Origin: Pyrenophora tritici-repentis
Taxonomy: Eukaryota; Ascomycota; Dothideomycetes; Pleosporales; Pleosporaceae
Reading direction: 5' to 3'
DNA length: 64,000 nt
Assembly: GCF_003171515.1 (NCBI RefSeq)
Contig: NC_089394.1
Coordinates: forward strand, 2,294,001-2,358,000
Below the pieces are notes generated by a model. The model was not told the DNA's origin and ran no database searches. It worked only from the letters and a program-made list of their open reading frames with translations. Numbering within the stretch: position 1 is the first letter of the stretch; each line of letters begins with the position of its first letter. Position numbers and translations under genes: made by a program. Below are positions 1 to 12,299 of the stretch, piece by piece.

Positions 1-274
1 CACATGTCTACCCTGGTCACGTAGAATACCCGGTAACTTCGATACCCACGTACCAATGCCGCAAGTCATACTGTTTAAATTGAAAGGCGATCCTACCCCA
101 CCGATCTATAGTATTATGCTTTGAGGGCAAATTGCAGTTATGAACCTGGGAGCCCAATTATTCACATAAGTACTGTCGTCCTCCTCAGACTAGGCATGGT
201 GTCTTGGTGTAGTGTTCGCGTTTGCTCCATAAGTTATAGAGTCTGCCTAGGTAGTATACAGAGCAGATTCCAAC

Positions 275-1998
275 ATGCGCTTAGCAGCATCCATCACTGC
301 CATCTTGCTGTTATTTTCCAATTTTTGGGCTCTCACGGGAGCGCAAACAACAGGTGCACCTGCCGACTCGCCCCAAGACTCAGACATATACCAGTCTTCC
401 TATCTCGGTGGTGACCACAACATAGATCCATCAGATCTTCCGCACTTCACGCAGATATGGAACGCCACATTCAATTCAGACGAGAAAGTATGTCTCGCCA
501 AAGTCGCTCTCTCAACGCACACTCCTCTTCTAATCATAAATAGCATTGGGCTCGCCCCCTCGTGCACACCCTCAGATCCACCGGCCGGCAGATTGTCTTT
601 ACCGCCTCGACTGAAAACCGTATTCGTACTTTCGATGCAGAGACGGGTGAGTTGTTGCATGAACGCCAGGTAGCACCACCATGGCCCATGGACCGCGCAT
701 ACTGCACAAAGCTTGTCAGCCCGACACTAGGAATTATGGGAACACCGGTCATCTACCGCGAAGCGGAAAACGAGATTGCGTTCTTCTACGTCAAGAGCTA
801 CATTGAGGATTATCGTGAACAAGGTGGAGCTTATCCGCCGCTCAATTCCGTGTACTATTTGTACGGGGTGTATTTAGACACATTGCAGGATTTGTACAAG
901 TACCCTATGGTCATCGATGGCCAGCCTTCTGACAACGATGCACGCAAGATCTTTTTGGGCGGCTTGGTTCTGCAGAGGCCTGCTCTTCTGCTGTTGGGCG
1001 ATGTGCTATACGCTGGTTTCGGAGGCTTGTGCGACGCTTTCAATTACACGGGTAGCATTGTGGCTGTCAATCTGGCCACACAGAGCACATATACCTGGAC
1101 TACCCAGGCTGGAAACGCGAGTTTGTATACAAACGACTGGACTTCATGGCATGGCGGCGGGGCAGGAGGTATATGGCAAGCAGGCATGGGTCTCTCTTCC
1201 AACGGGAAAGATGTCTTCTTCACCATCGATAATGGTGGCGGTTCGACATCGACTACGCTCGATACAGCCCCCCGCTCCGGCCACTTCCCTCTTACTGTTC
1301 TCTCTGAAACCGTAGCACGTGTCACTCTCTCTGAAGACTCTGGCCTTGGCATCCAACTCGTCGATTTCTTCCGCCCCTCAGACTGGCAGCAAGACTCAGG
1401 CGAAGACATCGGAAGCGGTGGTTTCGGCCTCCTCGACGCCGCCGTCTTCAGATCTCACGATGGAGCACGTATTGGTGTCGCCACGTCTACAAATCCGAAA
1501 CTGTACGTTACGCGCGTAGATGATCTAGGAGGGTATCTGCAAGGCGGCAATGGAACAACAGACGGTATTTTACAGACAATACCACTAGACGGCGAGGTGT
1601 TCGGCGGCATAGCCAGCTTCCCTTTGGAAGGTGGGTATATCTACGTCAATCCGGGCAACACGGGACTATCCGCTTACGCTTTCACACAAAACTCCACGTC
1701 CTCTTCGTTGTTCAGTTTTGTGGGCAAGGCTTCTCTAGTTAATGGGCACTGGGGTGGCTCTGGGCTACCAACGGTCACCAGCTACAAAGGTAAGCCTGGT
1801 ACAGGGATTATATGGGCCACAGATGTACAGCAGGGGTTGAGAGCGTACAGAGCGGTGCCAGTGAATGGATCGTTAGTTGAGTTGCCGCTGCCAAAGGTCG
1901 AGGGTGCGGTGAGGTTTGGAAGACCGGTATTCGGAGATGGGAAGGTGTTTGTTGTTGATGGGACCGGAAGGTTGATTGCAATGGGTAAGAATAAGTAG
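275..1998 (+). CDS. Secreted PQQ-like beta-propeller protein
   Basis: Two exons, 275-487 and 544-1998, give 555 aa. The 56-nt intron has a GTATGT donor, a CTAAT branch-like word and a TAG acceptor. Exon 1 is exactly 71 codons, so the frame closes, and the first ATG after a stop-rich leader is used. Residues 1-23 form a clear signal peptide (basic start, Leu-rich core, AGA-like end at LTGAQ). The rest has repeated blade-like segments such as GRQIVFTAS, IRTFDAETGELL and GSIVAVNLATQSTYTW, typical of PQQ/quinoprotein-dehydrogenase-like propellers, plus several NxT/S glycosylation sites (NAT, NYT, NAS, NST). This type recurs in fungi as extracellular proteins of unknown substrate. No catalytic residue could be assigned, so enzymatic activity is not claimed. 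No neighbour suggests a pathway. Confidence 0.8.
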
Positions 1999-2911
1999 GG
2001 GGTATGCTAGAGAGGAAGGGGGCAGGGCCACGTATGACTGAGAAAGACATGAGAGTAGATATGTTCCTTGTTCCTGTTAGCAGTAACCGGTATACCTACT
2101 CAGTTGTCTACTCTAGAAGATATCGTAAATGACTTCATGGTGGCATGCTTGAATGCTGTTGCCTTCGTCCCTACCCGCTCGGCTCGCTCATCTCGGACTC
2201 CGGACTTGAGGCCCTTATGTCCGACTATTCCTCACTCATCCGCAATTTCGCCACTTATCTCGTCACAAGCCACCCAGGTAGCAGGATTCACACCTGAAAA
2301 CCGATAGCAAAGCGATAGACCCGATGTTTCAACGGTCAGACTTGTCCACCACAGGCCAATGAGCTGCTTTGTGGGTATGCACGGACCATACCTGATGCAT
2401 GAAGAGTCGGGCTTTGACAAGCTCCGATTGAAACTAGTCTGGTTTGAAGTTTAGCGCCATAGAGGGCGCAGGTGAATTGCATATATCTGTCTGGACCCCT
2501 CGTGCCTACAGACAGTGTTTTTTGCTTTCTACCGATCACTTATCATTTAATTACCTGGTACTCAAGATACATCACATGTAAAGGGTCGAGCGTATATACA
2601 TTAGCACCATCAAACAATACCGTTTTCCCAACTTGATCAACGGCCAGAGTTGACTTTCGGTGGCCAACAATCCCGGACCAATAGCAGCACACGTGTTTGT
2701 GAGCAACGGCAACGCACAAAACAGGGCGATCTGACACGGGGCAACCGGGACACGCAAACGGGGGTTGCCATATAGGCAAAGGACTTATCTACTTCACCTC
2801 GCTCCCTTCGAATCTGCTACTCCCACCAGTCGTCCCTGAGCTGAAACACCCGGACAACTACCAACTATTACTCTTCCTACAACAACACGACAGTGCAAGA
2901 GACAAGGAATT
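1999..2911. other. Intergenic, no gene seen
   Basis: The 3' flank of the propeller gene and the 5' flank of the broken gene at 2912. Open frames here are short, overlap on both strands and match no family I recognise. No RNA gene or clear repeat was found. Confidence 0.6.
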
Positions 2912-3497
2912 ATGTCGACTACATATCTCTCAATCCATGACTTGCTGCGCATCACGTATACATACGAGATGCAAGCAGCAGAAGCAGAAGCAAACATGCA
3001 ACTGCCACAGGCAAGACCGCGATCAGATTCCGCGTGCTCAGTATGTTGCTTCTACCACACCATCTCAGTTAACTAGCTGTAATTTCTAACAGATCAAATA
3101 GATGCCAGAGATATGCGCACATCTCGACCCGCTCCCACCACACCCTCACATGGCGACTTCGACATCGGCGGTGCACGATGGCCTCTTCGAGACGGATTTC
3201 ACCGAGATGTACTGTCGCAAGGCACGATGCGCATGAGAAGGTCGCCCTTTCCGCCTGTCTCTCCTCTCAACGCTGGAGCCCTGGTTCCCTTGCGTTGCGA
3301 AGCTTGATTTGTTCCATTTCACCGACTACGCGAAAGCGACACTATATGCTTACAGCAACCCAGAACGGACCGGATGCGCTGCGGAGGATCCAATTCCTGT
3401 TTTCCCAGACCAAATTCATCATCTACTTCTCAAGCTCAATCGGGCTCGAGCACCACAGACACAGAACCGCTGTGTTGAATCCCTTGATTGCTTCTAG
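2912..3497 (+). pseudogene. Small two-exon gene interrupted by one TGA
   Basis: A probable start at 2912 leads into a 129-nt exon (2912-3040). A textbook intron follows at 3041-3101: GTATGT donor, CTAAC branch, TAG acceptor 11 nt later. Exon 2 (3102-3497) is in phase and open to a TAG at 3495-3497 except for one TGA at 3234-3236. Reading through that codon gives about 174 aa. The segments flanking the stop (LFETDFTEMYCRKARCA and EGRPFRLSLLSTLEPW) read like one continuous protein, as does FHFTDYAKATLYAYSNPER further on. The product family is not recognised. A CGA-to-TGA change would explain the break. Alternatives are a sequencing error, readthrough, or a chance open frame; I could not find a plausible intron that removes the stop. 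Confidence 0.45.
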
Positions 3498-4111
3498 AAT
3501 GTACATCTTACAAAGCTCGACTACGCGTCCACCGTAGATCATTACATGATCGCACTCCATCAGTCGGCCCGATGCTGACTTTTCAACATTTTCCATTGGC
3601 CTATGCATGGAAGGGAGTGGACGACGTGTGGGGGGCAAAGGGAGCGGCGGCGGGAATGGGAAAGGAGAGTGGGGGCTATAGCGCGCAATCCCGCTTTAAG
3701 CGCCGGAATGTGCGTGGACGTCTCTTGATATGCTGGGATGGAACACTAAAGGTACTGAGCTTTTTCGGTTTCCCACGGTCTTTGAATGCATGGGATGGTC
3801 AGTTTTTATGTGATAGTACTACCTTTTCGAATATACCCGGTTATTTCCTTCTTATATTTATTTGATTAGCATACTGAGCTTATCTTAAGGTTTAACAAAT
3901 GTTTTAATATCTAATACCGTGATACTCTTCAAAGGGATATTTGTTTCATTCTAATGCCAGAGGGTAATAATAATTCGCTTTGAAGACAGTCGTTAATCTT
4001 CACAATCTTTTCAACTTTCTAATTCCAAACATACCTGACAACCTTTTCCCTGTTAACGCCGTGCAGCAATCCACAAGCAGAAGTCGCCAATCCCTTCTCT
4101 CTGCTCTCCAC
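3498..4111. other. Intergenic, AT-rich in part
   Basis: Separates the broken gene from the transporter's 3' end. The stretch around 3830-4020 is visibly AT-rich, and part is presumably the transporter's 3' UTR (it is read leftwards). No gene or repeat was identified. Confidence 0.6.
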
Positions 4112-5761
4112 TTACTCCACACTCGGCACCTGATCCTCAACCCTCCTCAATAACGGCACCCTCTCAGCATCTACATTGCCCTCGCCCTCCGGGTCCGGGT
4201 AAAGCATCTTCTTCCACTCGCCCTTGCCCACCTTGGCGACCCTCCACGTCCCCTGCTCCGCGGCCTCCTTGAAGAAATCCATATTCTCATCAAACGTCCG
4301 ACCCCCAGTCTCAGGCAGATAGAAGTATGTCCACAGTCCCGCAAACGCATTCGTCGCTGCAAACACCAAAAAGATAAAATAATCCAGGTTGTTGAACAGC
4401 ACAGGCGTGAGGAATGTGATTCCAAAGTTAGCAAGACCCCAAATGATAACGGAGATTGCGGTGCCCTGGGCGCGTGCAGTCGTGGGGAAGACCTCGGTGG
4501 GGAACAGCCAGACGGTAGAGAGCCAGCCGATTCCAAAAGCGCCGGTTGCGACGAAGAGAATGACAGTTCCGATGATGCCGGGGATGAGGACGGGGATGTG
4601 CAAGTCCGATGAGTTTGCTACGAGGCCGCCAAAGAGAGCGAGGAGTGCGAAAGACGTGGAGAGGATAGTGGAGCCGTGAATGAGGAGCTTGCGGCGGCCG
4701 AGGGCATCAATGAGGAGCCAGGCGAGTGTCATGAGGAAGAAGTAGGAGGTGTAGTTTCCGAGCGTCAGGTATTCCGAGTTGCGGACTGAGAAGCCTAGAA
4801 GCTGTTTTTTCTGTTAGTATTTCTCTTCCAAGATCGTGATTGAATCAGAACAAACCTCAAAAATCTGCGGCCCATACACACTAACCGCCCCGTAACCCGT
4901 CAACGCCTGATTAACCTGGCACATAACCGTCATCATGGTAGGATGGAACTGCTGATGTCCCGGTGTCAACATCTCCCAATACCCGACCTTCTCATCCTTC
5001 TCCTTCTCATGCTGCTCAAGCAACTCATCAAACTTTTCTTTGCCCTCATCCCCATAAATCTCGCTCAGCGCCTCTTTGGCATCATCCTGCCTATCATGGA
5101 AGATGAACCACCTTGGCGACTCGGGCAACCTTTCCACAAACGCCATGAGCAGCACGGGATAAACCTGCATGACGATGATCGGAATTCGCCATGCCCACTC
5201 GTTCCATTTGCCGAGGAGAATGGTGACGAACAAGTTGATTCCAAACGCCATGACGAGCCCGAAGATGTTGCTTTGGAACTCCTGAGCTAGCGCTTTGCCG
5301 CGAGAATCGTCGGAACTGAGTTCGCTCGAGTACGTGGGGATGACAGCGTCGATGCCTCCTACACCCAGGCCCATAATCACACGACCGGTTAACATGACGC
5401 CTAATGCGATGGAGCTGCTCTTTCCCAGCATACCCATGCCTGCGATAAACATGATGCCGTTGCCCAAACTAGCGGTTGCGAGACTGAAGAAGATGCTCTT
5501 CTTGCGGCCTAAGGCGTCGGCGAGCTTGGAAAAGAGGACGGCGCCCACGGCGCAACCGAGGTAGTATACTGCTACTATGACACCGACCATGGGCGATTCT
5601 TCAGCCAACCCCATGGTGAAAAGGTAGTGTTTGTTGGTGTTGATCAGGGACATCATGCCCTGGTCGTAGCCGTACAGTGCAATGGCTGTGGCGGAGAAGA
5701 TCACAACATTGGTTTGCTTGTCCGTGATAGCCTGCTTCGCGTGTTCCACGAGGAAGGACAT
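4112..5761 (-). CDS. MFS sugar/polyol transporter
   Basis: Two exons read right to left, 5761-4856 and 4801-4112, give 531 aa. The 54-nt intron runs from a GTTTGT donor to a CAG acceptor; exon 1 is exactly 302 codons. The start is placed at 5761 (MSFLVEHAKQ) because an in-frame extension to 5878 adds an untypical hydrophobic leader. Sugar-porter signatures are present in order: GYDQGMMS in TM1, DALGRKK in loop 2-3 (about residue 82), GRVIMGLGVGG, PESPRW (about 213), DALGRRK in loop 8-9 (about 335), PTEVFPTTARAQGTAIS, and PETGGRTFDE (about 463). Length and motif order fit an intact 12-TM plasma-membrane symporter of the Major Facilitator Superfamily. The substrate cannot be told from sequence; hexoses or polyols are typical. 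Related family members include the decayed copy at 12.9-14.5 kb. Confidence 0.9.
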
Positions 5762-6699
5762 TGTGGTGGTTGAGAGGGCACCCTGATGCCTGGGCTTCGG
5801 GCAAGTTACTTCAAACAAGCAGATAAAGAGAGAGAGGTAACAAATGTAAAGGAACGTGGAATAAGCTGGGAATCGCAAGCTCTAGACTACCTCGCATCTC
5901 AACCCTGAAGGTCTGACGTACATGCAGAAAGAAATAGCGGTATCCATTCCAACGCTACTTTGTGATTCCTTGGTCACACAGCTAGGGCACATCATTGCTT
6001 GAATGTTTGACTAGAAGAGGCTTTTTCCAGGACCTATGACGAGTGTATGCAGACGCGCGATGTCGATCTGAGACTAGGCGCGGGAGAAGGACAAGAGCCC
6101 CACTAGTTTGGAAAGGGCCTTTTGTCGGTCAAGACGTCTTCATCATGTAGTCTTAAGCGATTTTTTGGTGTTTATTAATATCGCTGGACGTGTTCTGGGC
6201 GCGTCTACTATACGTCTGGGTCGAGCATATTTTGTAAAGGCACGGCATTGAAGCTTGTGCGATACTTTGTGCAGGCGCTAAGCTTCACAAATGCCGCGGA
6301 ATCGAGATGCTTAGCGCCACCAACTATTAGCCACATCGTGCTCGATCGATCGACTTCGACCTCGACGCTTCATTGAGCTGCATCTTTCACTTCCATCACT
6401 AGTCACAGCCTCAGCTACATATCATGGGTCAGCAGTGGTTGGACGAGGAAACAGAATGATGGCAGCAAGGTCTTCCTGCATTATGCTAATACATATAGAC
6501 CCTTCGATGAGGATTTACGCTACGTCAGCCACGTTATTCCTCGCCCATTTTTCGATCACGATGTTGACTGCAAGGCCCATGCCCGTCGTTCTACCCCAGA
6601 CCCTTGGTTTCAATTATGGCACCTGCCCTGTAGTCATTCTCATGCCTTTGGAAAAGGCAAAGGAGGTCACCACATTAAGCTACATAGTCAGTGTGGTTC
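5762..6699. other. Intergenic between transporter and Cys-rich gene
   Basis: Holds the upstream region of the transporter and the 3' flank of the cysteine-rich gene. No gene, RNA or convincing repeat was seen. Frames near 6435-6713 carry no recognisable domain. Confidence 0.55.
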
Positions 6700-7793
6700 T
6701 TAGTTGGTCTTAGCAACGCAGTGCGCAACACCTTCTGGGGATTCAATGCACTTGTCGGTACCACAATCGGACGAGTATTGCCACTCTCCCTTCGGGTTGC
6801 AAGTGAGGATCCAGGCCGAATTCGTGAAAGGATTAATATTGCAAGTGTACTTGCCGGGGGTACATCCTCCGCGCGGAGCGAGCTCGGTTGATCTCGGCAG
6901 GATTTGAGTCTACAAAGTGTTGTTAGTTAAATTGTCATCTGAGAAGTGCTATTGCGAACAACCACCAGGTGGCGATGTTGTATTGCATGGCCATCAAGTT
7001 GAGTTCTCGACATGACCGATGCCAAGTCTGGTCTTTTCTGCAGCTATCAAACGTGGCAGTGCCCATGATGTGGGAGAAATAGGGGAGCGCGTGATAACAA
7101 ATGCCTAAGGCTGTCGACTTACCGTGTCGGAACCTTCAACTTCTTCCAAACCCCTCCTGCAGCAGCTGCAATTGTCGCTGCACCTTATTCCCTTCTTGCA
7201 GTAGTGATCGGTCGAGCAGAATCCATACTGGCAGACCAGGACGCCGGTATGGTCGTTTGAACACTCGTATGTCTTCTCTGTTACAGTATCGTCTTTGTTA
7301 ATGCCGGAAGAAATGAGCTGGTTGGTCTGACCACTGCTCTGGCGCTTCTCCGGGCTAGCTGGTTTCTTCGATTCCCAATTTTCATTGGGATCTATATGGA
7401 TATTCATGTCCAATTCTGGATGCTCATAGTAATAGGCACTAGGTCATGTTAGCTACAAGGTCAAACAGCCCAAATCGATTATGTACGTACAGGAAATCGT
7501 AATTTATCTCGCCCTTACGAATGCAATCGGCCCCATCGCTATTGAAAATGCAGCTCTTCTCGCATTTCTCTATGATTGCACAAACTTGAGGTTTGGCGCA
7601 AACCATAAGGTCATTTTTGTTGCACTCGTAACTGTTCAATGTTAGACCCTCGGGTCGTCCTGGTTTAAAGTGGGTGTACGCACACGTTTAGGCCGTCGTT
7701 ACGGTAACTGAATCTGAATTCCTCAGGGTCATGGGCGGGTAGCGTCCCAGCGAGCGCTACCATTCCATAGAGGGCAGCGATGAGGAACTTCAT
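6700..7793 (-). CDS. Secreted cysteine-rich protein with three Cys modules
   Basis: Four exons read right to left: 7793-7684, 7631-7491, 7438-7123 and 6909-6700. They total 777 nt, 258 aa, and all phases close. Introns are 52, 52 and 213 nt, with donors GTGCGT, GTACGT and GTAAGT and acceptors CAG, TAG and TAG. Residues 1-18 are a signal peptide (MKFLIAALYGMVALAG). The mature part has 20 cysteines in three blocks. Each block contains a Tyr-x-Cys-[Asn/Ser] entry followed by spaced cysteines: VYECNK in exon 2, TYECSN in exon 3, KYTCNI in exon 4. The last block (CTPG ... LTC ... GEWQYSSDC ...) resembles the six-Cys, CBM19-like pattern of fungal chitin-binding modules. A charged linker with a Lys-Arg (PEKRQ), a possible Kex2 site, separates blocks 1 and 2. 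It is an apoplastic protein or effector candidate; the function is inferred only from architecture. Confidence 0.8.
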
Positions 7794-8766
7794 TGATGCT
7801 TGCGAGTTCTTTGAGATTTGTAGTATATGGTAGTTGATGAGAGCTGAGTAAGGTGGGAGGGAGAAAACACGAAGGATTCCGAGACTTATATATGACAGCA
7901 GATTCACGAGTTCCACTTGCTACCCCACCATGAACCAGTATTGGTACCTGGTTCAGGGTCCAGATTGTGGATGCTCAGTGTTTTCTCGGGCCAGAGCGGT
8001 GAGGCGAAGTGAAGTGAGAGGGAAAGATGTGGATGTGGAAGGAGCAAACATCCACGTAGATTTGTTCCACCTCGAGCCCTTAGTACACTCAAAGAGATCA
8101 ATTTTACATAAAAGGCTACAATTCATGGTACTAATCACTTATAATTTTGGCTCGATATCGAGCCTTGGGACCCTAAGGCGATCCTATGCTCCAACTTTCC
8201 ATCATCTGACCAATTGAAATAAACGCATCTATTATGTGTGTCTTTAAAGGAGCATGATGAAACTATCTACATAGATCGGGCATGATCCTACCACTCATAC
8301 TTTGGAAGCTTCGGGCAGGCTGCATATTGTATGACACAAACACACGGAGCACACTCGTAATACGGGCGGTGTTGGTACGCGATATCAAAGTGCGGCAACA
8401 GCTGAACATTGGACCTTGATCTACATCAGTAGATCGAGTGACTATATATCTTTTTGTGTATTGGGTATATGTAACTTCCGCACACGTAATTGAAAGTTAT
8501 AGTGAACTCAAAATGCTTAACTATTACTTACTCAACCCTACGTCATTTACGTCCAGGAAATCATCCTTTGGAATTGCATTAGACGCATAGGTGAAGCAAT
8601 ACGTGTAACGACAAACGAATACTTTTAGGCGCAACAACTAAGAATCTACCACAAGGTGCCAAATGCACTCTACCAAACAGCCCTCTATAGAACGCCGAGC
8701 CATGCAAAAACGTGCAAAGTCTAAGATATCTTCATACCATCGTAAATCCAAGAGTCATTGACACAT
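7794..8766. other. Intergenic between Cys-rich gene and EF-3
   Basis: Contains the promoter of the cysteine-rich gene at its left end and the 3' flank of EF-3 at its right. Apart from the TATA box noted separately, no gene or repeat is recognisable. Confidence 0.6.
7885..7894 (-). promoter_or_regulatory. TATA box of the Cys-rich gene
   Basis: On the minus strand this reads CATATATAAG. It lies about 92-101 bases upstream of the ATG at 7793, a usual distance for a fungal TATA element with a short leader. A strong TATA box suits an inducible secreted-protein gene. Assigned by motif and position only. Confidence 0.5.
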
Positions 8767-11700
8767 CTACTCAGCCTCGTCATCCGTGTTGGGAGGTTGG
8801 GGTGTACCCTGATTGAATTGTTAGCAACCATGTTCAATGCTTCAACCTCAGAGCCAGACTTACCTTAGGGCTGTTCAACCAATCAATGTATCTCAATCTC
8901 CTCCTGACCTCCCTGTCTTTGACCTCCTTCTTGGTCATCTTCTTCTTCTTCCTCGACCTGAACTTCATGTCATCCTTGTTACCCTCGGCGTCGCTCATGA
9001 CGGGCGTGCCAGTTGTCGATGGCGCAGCGGAGCTAACATTGCTGCTAACGTTGCTAGAGCCAGGGCGCGAGTCTTCGAAACGACCCATGTCGACGGCGAG
9101 GTGACCCTTGTGAGTCACGCGGCCGTCGGCGACATGCCATTGTTCAGGGCAGAGAGCGCCAACGAACTCTTCGTTATGCGAGATCATGATGACACCGCCC
9201 TTGTACTCACGAATAGCGACGGCGAGACCACCGAGAGAGTCGCGGTCCAAGAAGTTGGTAGGTTCGTCAAGGACGAGAAGATGCGGGTTGTTCCACATGG
9301 CACCAGCTATGAATGTGTTAGCACGTGATTATAATATTATGCAAGCAGTTGCAGTGAGTACTTACCAAGTACGACCTTGACCTTTTGGCCTCCAGAGAGA
9401 CCAGAGATTTCGTTATGGTTCGCAATCTCGGGGTCCATGCCCAAATCCTCAAAATGCTTGGAAATGACCTTGGGCTCAAGAACACGGTAACCAAGACCCT
9501 CACGCGACGACTCATGATCGTCGAATTCCTGGACAAGCTTGCTGAAACCCTTCTCAATGAGTGTTTCGCGCGAAATCTGGGTGTTGTACTTGGGCAGCAT
9601 GTGCAGCCACTTGACCTCGTACTGGAACGTCTTCTTGTACTTGGCACGACCGATGAGCGCCTCAATCTTGCGGGGGCCGCTACCATCGCCTAGATCAATG
9701 GGCGTGTCCATCTGCTTCTTGTCTTCTTCGGTGAGGACACGAGTCTGCTTCATGAGCACCTCACGATCATCGCCGTTGGCGTATCGCCATTGCAGGTACT
9801 GGTTGGGCGTCTTCTCCATATGCATCTCAACATGCTCAAGCGCGTGCTGCTTGATGTAACCAATACGCAAGTTAGGATGCTTCTCTACGACACCTTCTTG
9901 TGGAATGGTCTCGCCAGTAAGCATCTTGATGAGAGTGGACTTACCGGCACCGTTGGCACCGATAATGGCAACTCGCGACGACAGAGACAAGTTGCACGAG
10001 GCATCGACGAGAGATGGCTTAGAAGCACCGGGGTAGGTGTACGAGCAGTTGGTCATGCGAAGAATGGAGCGAGTGTTCGACTTGACACCTGTGAGGATAC
10101 CAGGGGGAGGGAACTTGAACTGGACCTGAGAATCGGAGAGAGTGTAGTAGCTCTTGGCTTCAGGCTTCTGTCGGACGAAATCGGCAAGGTTACCCTTGTA
10201 GCAGACGAGCTTCTTCTGTTCATAGTGGTAGATGTCGGTGCAGACATCGTCGAGGAAACCGGAGTCGTGGGAGACGATCAGACTGGTAATCTCAGTGTGT
10301 GACTTGAGATACTTTCCGAGCCAGGCCACGTTGGCAACGTCCAAGTGGTTAGTAGGTTCGTCAAGAAGAAGCACGTCGGCGCGCATAAGCATGGCACGCG
10401 CCAAAGCCAGCTTCATCTTCCATCCTCCAGACAAGGAGCCGACCTTGTGTGATTGTCTGCCCTCTGGGCCAGCAGTGAAGCCAACCTCTTCCAAAACCTC
10501 AGAAATGCGCTCCCTGCTCTCGTCCGCAAATCGTGGGTCACGAACAATGTATTCGAGGATGGAGAGATCGGCATCTTCGCCCTGGTTGTGCTCGACGAAA
10601 CAGGTCTTGACCTCATCCTGGGGTGGGAATCCTTCCAGTTTGCCGCTGGCGATACTGCGCATAAGCGTAGACTTTCCGGCACCGTTGCGACCGCAAAGAC
10701 CGTAACGGTGACCCTTCAATAGCCGGAGGTTGGTGTGCGAGAGGAGCAACATGCCACCGTATCCGAGAGAGAAGACAGCGTTTACAATTTCAACTTCTCC
10801 GTCGTCTTCCTTGATGGGCTGACCAAACTTGCGATGGTCCTCGTCAACGTAGTATTTGTGTACAGCCTCGGCGACCTTGTCGGCGTCTCCAGGGTTGACC
10901 AGAGGCTCTACGTAAGGTGCGACGAGTTTCGGGATGCGCTGGAGCTCACGCTGTGTAACAACCTCTGCGATCATATCGGAGATGTAGTTCTTGGTAAGGG
11001 CCCAGATCTCAGCATCTCCAGGGAAGTTGAGGAGAGTGGCAGAAGCGTTGAGCTCCTTGTCCAGAACCTTCTGAACATCTGCTGGCTCTGCGCGGGCAAT
11101 CGCACCGCTCTCAATGTTATGATCTGGGTCTGCCATGGCCTTCTCAATGACGTCCAACGCACGCTGACCGATTTCTCGGACTTCGGGTAGGGATGCGTTG
11201 TCCTTGACGGCCTTCACACCAGGGCGGAGCTTGGGCAAAAAAGCACGAGCCTCAATGGGATCGTGGACAAGCTTAGTCAGGTTCTCGACTACAACAACTG
11301 TCTGGCGGGTAACTTCTTGCGAAGTACTTGGCGTGTTGAGCGAGCGCTCGAGCAGAGGTGTGACCATTGCCAGAACGGGGGATGTAACGATGGCGACGAA
11401 GGTAGTTTGCGAAAGGGCGTGGATAGCCTTCTGCAGACTCTGTGTTGAAGGATCTTCGATAGCCTTGACGAGGAGCGGTATCCGGGGCGCGATATCATCG
11501 TTCTGGAGGAGAGTAGTGAGACTGTTCATCGTCTTGACGGATGCTTTGGTGACCTGTCCATTGTCAGCATATTTTCCTCATCTTAGGAGTACGGGGAATG
11601 ACATACCTCAGACTTGAGATCGTGCATGCCAGCCTCGACAATGGGGATGAGGCCCTCGAGCTTCTTGCCCATGGCCTCGCGCAGCACATCTTTTTCCTTC

Positions 11701-12299
11701 TCGACCTCAAGGCTTTCCATGCCCATCTTTGCCTTGTCGGCCATGCGACCGATAAGCTCATAGGCAAAAGCGGCACCCTGCCACTTTCCGGACTTCTTGC
11801 CTAGGTACTTTACAAGCACAGGAAGGAGGCCAAAAACCTTTGCTTCAGCGCTCAGGTTCTCAAAAAGCGAGTCGAGAGCATACTTGGCGGACTCCTTGAC
11901 GGAGCCGGTCTTGTCTGCAAGCAGATCGAGTGCCAAAGGGATCAGACCCGCCTCCTGGACGAGAAAGATGACCTCTGTCAGCCGCTGTGTGCGTGGGAGG
12001 CGCTCAAAGAAAGCGCCAAGAGCGTTCATGGCGCCCTCTCTCCGCACCGCGTCCTTTTTGTTGGCAGCGGATTTCTTGATCTCCTCGATGACTCCATAGC
12101 CCTGGAGGCCGCGGAAGCCAACCGAGTTCTGGAGAAGTGTGGTGAGGGCGTAGGCGGCGTCTACCGAGGCGTGCGACGTCTTGGCCGTGACGATGCTGCT
12201 GATGAAGGCGCTGACATCCTCCTGCGAGGGCGCGGGCGCAGTTCCGGCCTTGTCGACGACTATCGCGGGAGCCATGGGAGGCGATTCAGAGTGAGGCAT
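8767..12299 (-). CDS. TEF3: Translation elongation factor EF-3 (ABC-F ATPase)
   Basis: Four exons read right to left: 12299-11607, 11553-9366, 9306-8864 and 8808-8767. They total 3366 nt, 1121 aa, with introns of 53, 59 and 55 nt. EF-3 is a ribosome-bound ATPase needed in fungi to clear deacylated tRNA from the E site during elongation. HEAT repeats fill roughly residues 30-430. Two ABC cassettes follow: Walker A GRNGAGKST (about 519) with signature LSGGWKMK and Walker B LLLDEPTN; then GANGAGKST (about 762) with LSGGQKVK and LLVLDEPTN. A long insertion between Walker A and the signature of the second cassette (ALIGRAKYKKTFQYEVKW) is the chromodomain-like stalk. The C-terminus is Lys-rich (RKKKKMTKK). 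All key residues are present, and length is close to filamentous-fungal EF-3. The intron before LAGAMWNNP restores the conserved run, which supports the model. Confidence 0.97.

Noticed and set aside
5762..5878. Upstream extension of the MFS transporter
   Set aside because: It would add an untypical hydrophobic leader; porters of this family start shortly before the first membrane segment.
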